DNA from: Acinetobacter sp. C26M
GTDB taxonomy: Bacteria; Pseudomonadota; Gammaproteobacteria; Pseudomonadales; Moraxellaceae
Reading direction: 5' to 3'
DNA: 64,000 nucleotides
Assembly: GCF_023702675.1 (NCBI RefSeq)
Contig: NZ_CP098478.1
Location: 2,170,001 to 2,234,000 of the forward strand
This document shows positions 27,212 through 36,344 of this stretch, piece by piece. The notes under the pieces are model-generated. The model had not been told where the DNA came from. It searched no databases and saw nothing but the letters and a program-made list of their open reading frames with translations. The position numbers and the translations under genes were made by a program. Numbering within the stretch: the stretch's first letter is position 1; every line of letters begins with the position of its first letter.

Positions 27212-28243
27212 CTAACCACCAAGCATGTGCATACTAATTTTACGTGCTTGCTGATGTTGTATTGCATGATAACCCTGCGCCTTATTCCAAATATAAGGCT
27301 TAATTTTTTGATCAAGTTGATGAAATGCTAACGGTTTGAGTTCAGCTTTTTGTTTGATTGCCTGTTGTAGATCAGGTTTTATATTTAGACCTTGTCTTGC
27401 AAATAAACAATTATATAACTCACCTTGGGCCGTCAGTCGAATTCGATCACAGTCCCCACAAAATGAATGGGTAATGGTTGAAATAATACCGAGTTTATAT
27501 TGGCCATCAAGCTGATAAAGGCGCGCAGGTTCATGCTGTTGTTCTAAGACCTGAATGTCATAATGCGCTGAGAGATGCTTTAAGATTTCCGCTTCACTGA
27601 CCACGGCTTGATCTGTCCAGTGCTGATCACCATCCAACGGCATAAACTCAATAAAACGCAACGGAATATTATGCTGTTTGGCCCATTTCACCATCGGTAC
27701 AATTTGGTCATCATTCTGACCTTGCATCAATACACAATTAATTTTGAACGGCAGACCAACTTTTGTTGCGGCTTCAATACCGGCAAATACAGGGGCAAGC
27801 TCTTTTTTTGTGAGTTGTTTAAATTGAAGCGGATCAAGACTATCCAGACTAATATTGAGGTCGTCCAAACCTGCCTGCTTCAATGGCTCAGCATACCTCG
27901 CCAAATAATGAGCATTGGTTGTGATTGAAATACGTTTCAGCCCCAAAGCTCTTAAACTGTGTAAATCACGAATAAAATGCACCACACCTTGGCGCATCAA
28001 AGGCTCACCACCCGTGATACGAATATTCTCAATGCCCTGTCCAACCATATATTGACAGAAAATAAACAGTGCCTCGAAACTGAGTAGATCTTGTTTTTTC
28101 ATCCATTCGGGATGTTCAGGCATACAGTAAATGCATTTGAAATTGCAACGGTCTGTCACGGAAATCCGTAACTTACGCTTAATACGACCATACTGATCTT
28201 GTAAGATCGGTATACTCGTGTCGTCTATTTCATGCTTCATCAT
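27212..28243 (-). CDS. moaA: GTP 3',8-cyclase MoaA
   Basis: A radical-SAM enzyme that starts molybdenum cofactor synthesis from GTP. The start is uncertain between GTG 28249, ATG 28243 and ATG 28240; none has a strong ribosome site. Taking 28243 gives 343 residues with the SAM cluster Cys33-x3-Cys37-x2-Cys40 in TDRCNFKCIYCMPE. The second cluster cysteines appear in the C-terminal half (SFCGDCDRIR and YNCLF) and the conserved double glycine closes the protein. First gene of moaA-D-E-CB-moeA. Confidence 0.95.
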   Translation of the reverse strand: MMKHEIDDTSIPILQDQYGRIKRKLRISVTDRCNFKCIYCMPEHPEWMKKQDLLSFEALFIFCQYMVGQGIENIRITGGEPLMRQGVVHFIRDLHSLRALGLKRISITTNAHYLARYAEPLKQAGLDDLNISLDSLDPLQFKQLTKKELAPVFAGIEAATKVGLPFKINCVLMQGQNDDQIVPMVKWAKQHNIPLRFIEFMPLDGDQHWTDQAVVSEAEILKHLSAHYDIQVLEQQHEPARLYQLDGQYKLGIISTITHSFCGDCDRIRLTAQGELYNCLFARQGLNIKPDLQQAIKQKAELKPLAFHQLDQKIKPYIWNKAQGYHAIQHQQARKISMHMLGG

Positions 28244-28535
28244 ATGCACTCATATTGTGAATCTTTGAACTGGGTTTAGCACAAGTTCTGTGCGTCCTTG
28301 TTTGACTCATCACAGTGAATTGTTTTTATTACAGCAATAATTATTCCAGTTTTAGCCTATCAGTGTTGCCGATGCTGCTTATTCATTCAAACCAGCAACT
28401 CTTTCAATCTATAAACAAAAATAGGTTTTGTCCTGAGTATTTTTGTTCAAATTACTTTGCACCATCCCATGGCATGTTTTATTTAATATGCAATAAAATG
28501 GTGCAAATATCTAATTAAATCAACTCACCGATCGT

Positions 28536-30815
28536 CTAAATACTCAAGCGTTCCAATCGAACGGGTACATATTTATGATATGGCGTCTTTGATAAGGGAT
28601 CACAATGCTGGGTAGAGGTCAGACGATTCAATTGCGGCCCAATCGGCTCGCCTCCGCGATAACGTAAGCCATAACCATGTGGTAAAGACACCACGCCCTT
28701 GCGCATTCCTTCATCCAGTTCAACTGTGACCTGAATCTTGCCATGCTCAGAAATACATTGCAGCGTATGACCTGTTTCAACGCCAAAACTCAATGCATCA
28801 TCAGGATTCATTCTCAAGCGTCCTTCGGCATCAACTTTACGCCATGCAGGATCACGATAAATTTGATTAGCGTTATAACTACGACGTTCACCCGCAAGCA
28901 AAATGAAGGGATATGCAGCGTTTAAAGTCAATGATTGCTGTTTTAACTGCGCTAATTCGATAAACATCTCAGGAATCGCCAACCGAATTTTTTTGTCTTT
29001 ATAGGCTATCAAGCTCCACACATCAGCATAATCATGTTGCGACAACACCACACCTGAACGTTGCTGCAAAATGGTCTGGAATAATTTCACACCCAGATTA
29101 AATCGATTACCTTCGTATCCTGCTTGCTTAACTGCTTTATAGTGCTGAGCTGCATATTGCATACACAATGGAAGCAATAATGCGGTAGAGGCGGCATCAT
29201 TTGGCAAAGTCTTACCCAAGGTACGATATACAATGGATGCCGCATAGGGAATTAACTTTTTATTTTTCGCAAAATTTGCACCAAGTGCAGCAAAATAAGC
29301 GAGATAAGCTGTATGTGCAGAATCTTTTTCTGCAATTTTACTCAATATCGGAAACTGTTTCGGCATCACTTGCATAGCTTCAAGCAAGCGTGTGTAGATC
29401 TCGGCCTCAGGTAAACTATTGCCTTGGGCTTTAAAAAGTGGATGGCGTAAGTGGAAACCATTTTTAGGAAATTCCAAATTAAACCCCGTGAATTCCCACT
29501 TTTCAAATTGACTATGTGCAGGTAAAACATAATGCGCTAAACGTGCTGTTTCAGTCATTGCCACATCGACCACCACCAATAACTCAAGCGACTGGAATGC
29601 TTGCTCATATGCAGCTGTATCTGGATAAGTAAGTAAAGGATTACAGCTGTCCACAAACACCGCACGAACCCGTTTCTCACCTGCTTTTAGTATTTCATCG
29701 GGCAAGATATTCGGTGGAAAGAAACCAGAAATCGGGAACATTTTATGAAAAACCGTACGGCGATACTTTGGGTTACGCTCATCAGTGTTGGTCAAAATCG
29801 GAATAAACATGGTATGTAGATTATTGCCACCCTGTTTACCAAAGTTTCCTGTCAGCAAATATAAAAGCTTTTCCAAATAACCATTTAAAGTCGTGTTTAA
29901 GGTGTGTTGAATACCAAGGTCAATCCGGACACAAGCACGTTTCGCTTGAGCAAAATCGCGGATAATCTGGTAAATCAGTTCAACTGAAACATCGGCTTTC
30001 TTGATATATTCGTCAATTGGAACAGCCAAGAAAGCTTGTTTAACCTGATCGAAACCATGCGTATGCTGCTGAATAAATTGCTGATCGTATAACCCTTCTT
30101 GCAGCATGATCGCAATCATGGCGGACATCAGATAAGCATCGGTACCTGGCTTTAATTGCACATGAATATCAGCCTGTTTAGCCGTTTCCGTCACCCTTGG
30201 ATCAAATACCACCATGGTTCGATTTGGATCTTTTTTAATATGTTTTAAGGTATCTCTTGCATTTGGAATGCCATGCGCTTGAAAGGGATTGGTTCCGATA
30301 AACAGCACATAATCTGCATATTCCACATCTTCAGTGGTATGACAGGATTGGCTGCCAAACAAACGTCCATTGACCCAGAAATCACCTGTTTTTTCCTGTG
30401 CCAAAGAGTTGTAGGCATAGAAGCTTTTCATGGCGTAGAGCAACTGACGGCCATAGGCTGCGCCCAAGTGATTGCCCTGTCCACCACCACCAACCGATGC
30501 AAATGCTGTTCCACCATGGGTATTTCGAATCTGTACAAGCTGCTCAGCAATTTCCTGAATGGCTTGATCCCAACTAATCTCTTGATAGGAACCATCTGAC
30601 TGACGTTTTAACGGTGAAGTTAAACGATCTGCATGTTGTTGGTAATGCTGCAAACGTGCGGCTTTTTGACAGATATAACCTTGCGAGAAAGGATGATCAT
30701 CATCGCCTTTAATTTTCTTGAACTGATTATCTTCAATTTCTACACTGAGTCCACAATTACGTGAGCATAGAATACAAGCGGTTACATCCTGTTTGATTGC
30801 TGTGGCAGTCGTCAT
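28536..30815 (-). CDS. Uncharacterised molybdopterin oxidoreductase (DMSO reductase superfamily)
   Basis: The open frame begins at GTG 30824, but ATG 30815 with AAGGTG upstream gives 759 residues. The N-terminus binds a [4Fe-4S] cluster through Cys14-x2-Cys17-x3-Cys21 and Cys49 (GYICQKA). The molybdopterin guanine dinucleotide fold follows, with motifs LFIGTNPFQAHGIPNARDT, DPRVTETAKQADIHVQLKPGTD and a C-terminal MGD-binding domain (RMNPDDALSFGV). There is no twin-arginine signal, so it is probably cytoplasmic. It sits beside a MaoC-type hydratase and the mo genes. Its substrate is not known; it is not NasA-like, formate dehydrogenase-like or an obvious biotin sulfoxide reductase. Confidence 0.75.
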   Translation of the reverse strand: MTTATAIKQDVTACILCSRNCGLSVEIEDNQFKKIKGDDDHPFSQGYICQKAARLQHYQQHADRLTSPLKRQSDGSYQEISWDQAIQEIAEQLVQIRNTHGGTAFASVGGGGQGNHLGAAYGRQLLYAMKSFYAYNSLAQEKTGDFWVNGRLFGSQSCHTTEDVEYADYVLFIGTNPFQAHGIPNARDTLKHIKKDPNRTMVVFDPRVTETAKQADIHVQLKPGTDAYLMSAMIAIMLQEGLYDQQFIQQHTHGFDQVKQAFLAVPIDEYIKKADVSVELIYQIIRDFAQAKRACVRIDLGIQHTLNTTLNGYLEKLLYLLTGNFGKQGGNNLHTMFIPILTNTDERNPKYRRTVFHKMFPISGFFPPNILPDEILKAGEKRVRAVFVDSCNPLLTYPDTAAYEQAFQSLELLVVVDVAMTETARLAHYVLPAHSQFEKWEFTGFNLEFPKNGFHLRHPLFKAQGNSLPEAEIYTRLLEAMQVMPKQFPILSKIAEKDSAHTAYLAYFAALGANFAKNKKLIPYAASIVYRTLGKTLPNDAASTALLLPLCMQYAAQHYKAVKQAGYEGNRFNLGVKLFQTILQQRSGVVLSQHDYADVWSLIAYKDKKIRLAIPEMFIELAQLKQQSLTLNAAYPFILLAGERRSYNANQIYRDPAWRKVDAEGRLRMNPDDALSFGVETGHTLQCISEHGKIQVTVELDEGMRKGVVSLPHGYGLRYRGGEPIGPQLNRLTSTQHCDPLSKTPYHKYVPVRLERLSI

Positions 30816-30833
30816 TTTTCTCACCTTATTATT

Positions 30834-31712
30834 TTATGAATATTGACCCATTAAACAGATTTGCCCTGCCGAACCAACAACACGGACATACTTTTGCATC
30901 TGCTCAGTACAGGTTTCCACTCGATTATGTTCTGAAGGAAGTTTGACTGGTTTTAGGAATCGAATATCGATTTGCTGTATTGTTTCAGGCAACAATTCAA
31001 AGCTACGTGCAAACACACCAAAGCCATGCAGCACTTTTTGACCAAAGTTTGATAGTTTGGCTAATGGTGTAATCCAATGAATCGGATTAAAGTCGCCTGT
31101 TAATAAGGCAAATTTCAAACCATCATCTGCTGTCGCAGACCATTCACCTAAATGCTGCCAAGTTTTTTGGTCTACGGTTTCTGTACGTTTAGTTTTTTCA
31201 AAATGCGGCAGAATAAATGCCATATGCAGCACTGTTTCGACTAATTCAGGTTGTGTAATGGTACCCGTAGTAATTTGCACAGAAACCCGTGCTAATCCAT
31301 TACGTTCATCTACATTGGCGATCTTGGCTTGGATGAGCAGCTTTTGTTCTCGTGGAAGCTTGCCATGAACCTTGAGACTTACGCCTTGATTGATGACTTG
31401 ACTCAATGGATAGTTGGTTTGTAACAGCAAACGTGTTGCAAATGACAGCCCCCATTGCGACACCATATGCGGTGGAATTGAAGTTTGATATTTACTTGCT
31501 TCTGCACCACTCCAACGTACATAGTGGTCTATCAATTCAAGGCTTGGTGGGTCAATCACTTCATTAATCGGTGCTAACGACTGCCAATCGACCTGTTGCG
31601 TGCGCTTATGCTTTTTGAGACTACGCAAACCAATTTTCCCAAGCCCTGTTAAAGTGGCCTGATGTTCAAATAAAAATTGCAATGGAATCTGCTGATAACG
31701 AATCGCAAACAT
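30834..31712 (-). CDS. MaoC-family (R)-specific enoyl-CoA hydratase-like protein
   Basis: The 292-residue protein starts at ATG 31712 with AGGAG six bases upstream. The N-terminal half is a non-catalytic hot-dog domain. The C-terminal half carries the hydratase motif: Asp207 and His212 in ALLTGDFNPIHWITPLAK, then GQKVLHGFGVFARSF. The Asp/His pair is the active site in (R)-hydratases. It is 18 bases before the molybdopterin oxidoreductase gene, so the two are likely co-expressed. A CoA-linked redox role of the pair is only a suggestion. Confidence 0.75.
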   Translation of the reverse strand: MFAIRYQQIPLQFLFEHQATLTGLGKIGLRSLKKHKRTQQVDWQSLAPINEVIDPPSLELIDHYVRWSGAEASKYQTSIPPHMVSQWGLSFATRLLLQTNYPLSQVINQGVSLKVHGKLPREQKLLIQAKIANVDERNGLARVSVQITTGTITQPELVETVLHMAFILPHFEKTKRTETVDQKTWQHLGEWSATADDGLKFALLTGDFNPIHWITPLAKLSNFGQKVLHGFGVFARSFELLPETIQQIDIRFLKPVKLPSEHNRVETCTEQMQKYVRVVGSAGQICLMGQYS

Positions 31713-32038
31713 ATGAAACTCCTGTTTCTTTTATTTTTCTCAGTTTTCAAACCATAGTTGGGTTAATTCTAGTCCTGATCAGACAAGCCTGATATGGTTA
31801 AAAATCAAATAAGTTCCAAAATAGAACTCATTTTAATAAAGGTCAAGTGTACTGGTCAGAAATTAACAAAAGTTAATCTCCAGTCAAATAATATCATTCA
31901 CTAAAAGTCTGCATTAAAAACGTGAAAAATCATTGTTCTTGGTTTAATCTCAAGCTTACTGGAAGACTTATCCAAATGCATAAAACGCTTTGGACAATTC
32001 GCTGTTATTGGTGCATTTAAAATTTCATGAGAAACCGA
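31713..32038. other. 326-base divergent promoter gap before dsdA
   Basis: No gene was recognised. A short inverted repeat AGTTC, seven bases, GAACT (31812-31828) may be an operator. Promoters of the MaoC gene and of dsdA must lie here. Confidence 0.4.
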
Positions 32039-33364
32039 ATGGATTCGAATCAAATTCAAAATCTTGTTACACACTATCCCATTGTTAAAGACTTAATTGA
32101 ACTTAAAGAGACGATCTGGTTTAACCCGTCATTCACTACACTTGAGCAAGGTTTGCCCTATGTTGGGCTGACACAAGCCGATATTGATGATGCTCGGGAC
32201 CGTTTGCAGCGTTTTGCCCCCTATCTTATGGCTGTTTTTCCAGAAACGGTTGCGAGCAATGGCATTATCGAATCAGAGCTGATTGATATTCCGAATATGC
32301 AGCAACGTCTGGAGACTCACTATAATCAAAAAATTGCTGGAAAGTTATGGCTTAAAAAAGACAGCCATCTCCCTATTTCGGGTTCAATTAAGGCGCGTGG
32401 TGGTATCTATGAGGTCCTTTACCGAGCTGAACAACTTGCACTACAAGCCAATCTGCTCAATTTCCACGACGATTATGCCAAACTGAACAGTCCAGAATTT
32501 AGAGAATTTTTTAGGCAATACAGCATTGCGGTCGGCTCAACGGGTAATCTTGGACTCTCCATTGGCATCATGAGTGCAAAGTTGGGCTTTGATGTGACCG
32601 TGCATATGTCAGCCGATGCACGGCAATGGAAGAAAGATAAGTTACGTGCTCATGGCGTAACCGTGATTGAGTACGAACAAGACTATGGTGTTGCAGTAGA
32701 AGCTGGTCGAAAAGCAGCATCAGAGAATCCAAATTGTTTTTTTATTGATGACGAAAACTCTCAAACCCTGTTCTTAGGCTATGCGGTTGCAGGTGAACGT
32801 TTAAAGAAACAATTGGATCAACACCATATTATTGTGGATCAAGCACATCCATTATTTGTTTATTTGCCTTGTGGTGTCGGTGGCGGTCCTGGTGGCGTTG
32901 CATTTGGCCTAAAAATGGCATTTGGCGATCATGTACATTGTATCTTTGCCGAGCCCACTCATTCCCCATGTATGTTACTGGGTGTAGCTACTGGCCTACA
33001 TGATGAAATTTCAGTTCAGGACATTGGCATTGATAATATTACTGCGGCAGATGGTCTCGCAGTGGGACGTGCTTCGGGCTTTGTTGGTCGTGCCATGCAA
33101 CGATTATTAGATGGTTTTTATACATTGGATGACGCAACCATGTATCGCTTGCTCGGAATGCTCAACCAATCTGAAAACCTGAAACTTGAACCTTCTGCGC
33201 TCGCAGGTATGTTAGGGCCAATTTTAATCAGCAAAGATCAAGCTTATATAGATTTACATCAATTCACTGAACAGCAGTTACAGCATGCCAATCATATTGT
33301 GTGGGCAACAGGTGGTGGGATGGTTCCCGCAGACGAAATGCAGAATTATCTAGCAAAAGCATGA
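32039..33364 (+). CDS. dsdA: D-serine ammonia-lyase
   Basis: A PLP enzyme that breaks D-serine down to pyruvate and ammonia. The open frame starts at 32027, but alignment by eye with E. coli DsdA (VKDL, WFNP) favours ATG 32039, giving 441 residues against 442 in E. coli. The Schiff-base Lys118 lies in [11 protein letters not shown], and the glycine-rich phosphate loop GSTGNLGLS follows. DsdA usually pairs with a DsdC LysR activator and a DsdX permease. Here a LysR gene lies convergent downstream and an MFS permease beyond it. Confidence 0.93.
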   Translation: MDSNQIQNLVTHYPIVKDLIELKETIWFNPSFTTLEQGLPYVGLTQADIDDARDRLQRFAPYLMAVFPETVASNGIIESELIDIPNMQQRLETHYNQKIAGKLWLKKDSHLPISGSIKARGGIYEVLYRAEQLALQANLLNFHDDYAKLNSPEFREFFRQYSIAVGSTGNLGLSIGIMSAKLGFDVTVHMSADARQWKKDKLRAHGVTVIEYEQDYGVAVEAGRKAASENPNCFFIDDENSQTLFLGYAVAGERLKKQLDQHHIIVDQAHPLFVYLPCGVGGGPGGVAFGLKMAFGDHVHCIFAEPTHSPCMLLGVATGLHDEISVQDIGIDNITAADGLAVGRASGFVGRAMQRLLDGFYTLDDATMYRLLGMLNQSENLKLEPSALAGMLGPILISKDQAYIDLHQFTEQQLQHANHIVWATGGGMVPADEMQNYLAKA

Positions 33365-33437
33365 GTATGCTTTCGTTAGAAACAGAGAAGTTCTGTCTTC
33401 TCTGTTGCTAAACCAGTATTTCCTCTGTTTGCTCAAC

Positions 33438-34310
33438 CTACCGAATCATACTTTTCACAAGCTCAACAAAATGATGCATGTTGGTAGCCCATGTGCTCAT
33501 ATCACGATGCGCGATCAGATAAGTATTGATTTGCGCTGTAGCTGAGTTGATGGGATGAATCTTCACACTTTGGGAAAAATGGGACTGCTGTACATAGCTG
33601 ATCGGCAAAATAGCAAGGCCAACATCTAGACTGACACAACTGATAATGCCATCTAGACTGCCCATTTCAATCACATTGGCTGCGGGTAAATGATGGGCAG
33701 ATAAGAACTGATCAATGGCTTTGCGGTAACTACAACCTTGCTTAAAAGCAATAAATTTCTTTTGAATCAGATCGTCATTTGTAAGTCGTTCAGGCACATG
33801 CTGTGAAGAAATAAGTACCAATTGCTCAGTCCAGACATGTAAATTAAACATCCCATCAATCGGTGCATGATGTGCTACAAATGCACAATCCAGCTTGGAT
33901 GCATGGACTAAATCAATCAAATCTCGTGTGGGTGCTGTCGATAAAGCAAAAGAAAAATCTGGGCTGTGCTTTTGTAAATCGCGGAACAACGATGGTAGTC
34001 GTACCGCAGCCGTGGTTTCCATACTCCCGATCTCTAAAGGGAAATTGGCTGTAAGTCGACTATGGGAAAATGTATCTAACAACTCTTTTTGTAGATGCAA
34101 CATTTTTTCAGCATAACCATACAGTTGCACCCCAGCCCTGGTAGGTTGAATTGGATTCTGCCGATGTAGTAATTCAGCATTCAGTTCTGTTTCCAGTTTT
34201 TTGATATGGCTGGTGACATTGGATTGTACAGTATAGAGTGCTTTTGCCGCCTCGGAAAAACTGCCTAACTTCACCACCATCATAAATATTTCTAAAGTTT
34301 TAATCTGCAT
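33438..34310 (-). CDS. LysR-family transcriptional regulator
   Basis: A 290-residue LTTR starting at ATG 34310 (a GTG nine bases earlier opens the frame). The winged helix covers residues about 1-60 (MQIKTLEIFMMVVKLGSFSEAAKALYTVQSNVTSHIKKLE is longer than I quote; key part AAKALYTVQSNVTSHIK). A substrate-binding domain of the periplasmic-protein type follows. It is convergent with dsdA and divergent from the small membrane ORF and the MFS gene, so the MFS gene is the natural target. Confidence 0.88.
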   Translation of the reverse strand: MQIKTLEIFMMVVKLGSFSEAAKALYTVQSNVTSHIKKLETELNAELLHRQNPIQPTRAGVQLYGYAEKMLHLQKELLDTFSHSRLTANFPLEIGSMETTAAVRLPSLFRDLQKHSPDFSFALSTAPTRDLIDLVHASKLDCAFVAHHAPIDGMFNLHVWTEQLVLISSQHVPERLTNDDLIQKKFIAFKQGCSYRKAIDQFLSAHHLPAANVIEMGSLDGIISCVSLDVGLAILPISYVQQSHFSQSVKIHPINSATAQINTYLIAHRDMSTWATNMHHFVELVKSMIR

Positions 34311-34418
34311 TGCTATCACTATTAGAGATAGTTAGTATCAATTCAAATCATTTTACATGATTAGTAGTGCTTGTTTAAATACCTATTCATTTCTCACCAC
34401 CCAAATATGGTTTAAACA

Positions 34419-34544
34419 ATGTCTGGTATTAAGCTGTTATTTTTAATTAGTATTTTAAGTGTCATCAGCTATGCACTCTATGTATTTGACTACAAATTTC
34501 TTGCCAAAGCACAGCCTCTCGCACACATGAGTCATAGCGATTAA
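34419..34544 (+). CDS. Possible 41-residue single-pass membrane protein
   Basis: ATG at 34419 to TAA at 34542-34544. The product starts MSGIKLLFLI, has one hydrophobic helix (about residues 5-23) and a soluble C-terminal part rich in His (AHMSHSD). It stands 19 bases before the MFS gene and after the LysR promoter region. No ribosome site of note precedes it. Position and charge pattern favour a real small protein. Confidence 0.35.
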   Translation: MSGIKLLFLISILSVISYALYVFDYKFLAKAQPLAHMSHSD

Positions 34545-34563
34545 TTGTTGGGGCGAACAGGTC

Positions 34564-35721
34564 ATGACTGAGTCAGCAAAAAACAGTAACAGCGTCCTAC
34601 AATCAGCAATCAGTGCAGCCTTGATTATGGCAATTGGCATGGGTTTCGGACGCTTTGCATTTACTGCGGTCTACCCGCATATGATTGATGAAGGCATCAT
34701 CAATCTACAGCATGCCAGTTTGGCTGCTTCTGCAAACTATGCGGGCTATCTGTTGGGTGCTTTATTTACGATCAAGATGAAATCCCAGCAAAGTTATCTC
34801 GGTAGTATTATTGCCACTGTAGGTACCGTACTTTGTCTGATCCTGCTCAGTTGTATTAATAGCATTGGCCTGATCATATTGATTCGTGGTTTGGCTGGGA
34901 TTTTTAGTGCTTTTGCCATGGTATCCGCCTCGTTATGGCTACTCGAACAACAGAAACAACCGCAACAAGCCCCCATTTTATATGCAGGGGTTGGTCTTGG
35001 TATCTCCCTCTCTGCCGAGCTTTTGGTTTTCGGCACGCATCTGAGTTGGCACAGCAAAATACTGTGGTTATTGCTCGGACTATCCAGTGTGATCCTTGGC
35101 TGTATTGCAATGTTTGGTTTATCACAGGCTCAACCGAATACTGATCCAGCTCATAAGATATCGAGCGCAAATAGCAAGACTCCTCATGCCTACGCTCTGA
35201 TTCTGATTTATGCCTTGGCGGGTTTTGGCTACATTATTACTGCAACCTATTTACCATTATTAGTCAAAAACGCCCTGCCCAATATTGATGCTGCACAGAT
35301 TTGGGCAATCTTTGGTCTAGGTGCCATCCCTTCCTGTTTTTTCTGGCATCGTATCCACCAAAACTTGGGTACACAAATCGCTTTATCTTCTAATTTAGGA
35401 TTACAGGCTTTTGGTGTTGTATTGCCGATCCTTCTGCCAACCGCTTTGGGTTATCTATTGAGTGCATTACTGGTGGGTGGAACCTTTATGGGAACTGTGA
35501 CCATTGCTATGCCAGTAGCACAGCGTATCGCTCGCCAAGCACAAAATAATTTAATTGCCATCATGACTGTGGTCTATGGCTTGGGTCAGATCATTGGTCC
35601 AATCGTAGCGAATGCCCTATTTACGATCTATCTTACGCTCAATAGCGCACTGATTACCGCAGCTACAGCATTATTGATTGCAACAGTGATTAGCCTAAAA
35701 TCAACTGCGTCGATCCATTAA
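34564..35721 (+). CDS. YbfB/YjiJ-family MFS transporter
   Basis: A 385-residue membrane protein with about 12 hydrophobic segments. The first carries MGFGRFAFTAVYP, the hallmark of the YbfB/YjiJ group of major facilitators, and a central loop (SQAQPNTDPAHKISS) separates the two halves. Substrates in this family are mostly unknown. It is opposite a LysR gene and overlaps the end of mobA by four bases on the other strand. Confidence 0.85.
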   Translation: MTESAKNSNSVLQSAISAALIMAIGMGFGRFAFTAVYPHMIDEGIINLQHASLAASANYAGYLLGALFTIKMKSQQSYLGSIIATVGTVLCLILLSCINSIGLIILIRGLAGIFSAFAMVSASLWLLEQQKQPQQAPILYAGVGLGISLSAELLVFGTHLSWHSKILWLLLGLSSVILGCIAMFGLSQAQPNTDPAHKISSANSKTPHAYALILIYALAGFGYIITATYLPLLVKNALPNIDAAQIWAIFGLGAIPSCFFWHRIHQNLGTQIALSSNLGLQAFGVVLPILLPTALGYLLSALLVGGTFMGTVTIAMPVAQRIARQAQNNLIAIMTVVYGLGQIIGPIVANALFTIYLTLNSALITAATALLIATVISLKSTASIH

Positions 35722-36344
35722 CCAGAAATAGATTGCTTAAAAACCTTCATCTGCTGGTATTGTTGTAGTTCATCTAATGAGTTAATGCTATGACAAAACA
35801 GGCTTTGCTTTTGAAATGTCACCGTCTGTGCATCCAATTGTTTAAAACAATTGCGCAAACTCAATTTGTTCTCAACGATCGCCTGCTCCAACACCAATAA
35901 ACTTTCTCGCTTAAGTAAACAAAAGGGATATAAGGCATCACCATTGATATTCACGTAGGCAACCTGTGCCTGTGGTTGCTTTTGTAAAGCTCGATGTAGT
36001 TTTACTAAAACATGATGAGGAAGATATGTAACATCGCAAGGAATGAATAATACATAATCTGTTTGGACATGCGACCACGCACTTTTCATCCCCATTAAGG
36101 GGCCTAAAAAACCATTTTGATCATCTGCATAGCATTGAATATCAGGCTCAATCTGTTTGTATATCGAGTTATCACGGTGACTATTCACCCAAATGTGTTG
36201 CACCTGAGTTTTAAAACTTTCACATATTTTTGATAATTGAATCTGATCATCAAACTGTTGCAACAGTTTGTTGGTACCATTCATACGACGCGCTTGCCCT
36301 CCCGCCAAGATCACCAGATCTGTAGCGGGATATTGTATATTCAT
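35718..36344 (-). CDS. mobA: Molybdenum cofactor guanylyltransferase MobA
   Basis: It attaches GMP to molybdenum cofactor to make the bis-MGD form needed by DMSO-reductase-type enzymes such as NasA. The 208-residue nucleotidyltransferase has the N-terminal LAGGQARRMNGTNK and the PCD metal site in FIPCDVTYLP. It is the last gene of narK-nirB-nirD/FAD-nasA-mobA and overlaps nasA by four bases. Placing it next to nitrate reductase directly links cofactor maturation to enzyme need. Confidence 0.9.
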   Translation of the reverse strand: MNIQYPATDLVILAGGQARRMNGTNKLLQQFDDQIQLSKICESFKTQVQHIWVNSHRDNSIYKQIEPDIQCYADDQNGFLGPLMGMKSAWSHVQTDYVLFIPCDVTYLPHHVLVKLHRALQKQPQAQVAYVNINGDALYPFCLLKRESLLVLEQAIVENKLSLRNCFKQLDAQTVTFQKQSLFCHSINSLDELQQYQQMKVFKQSISG

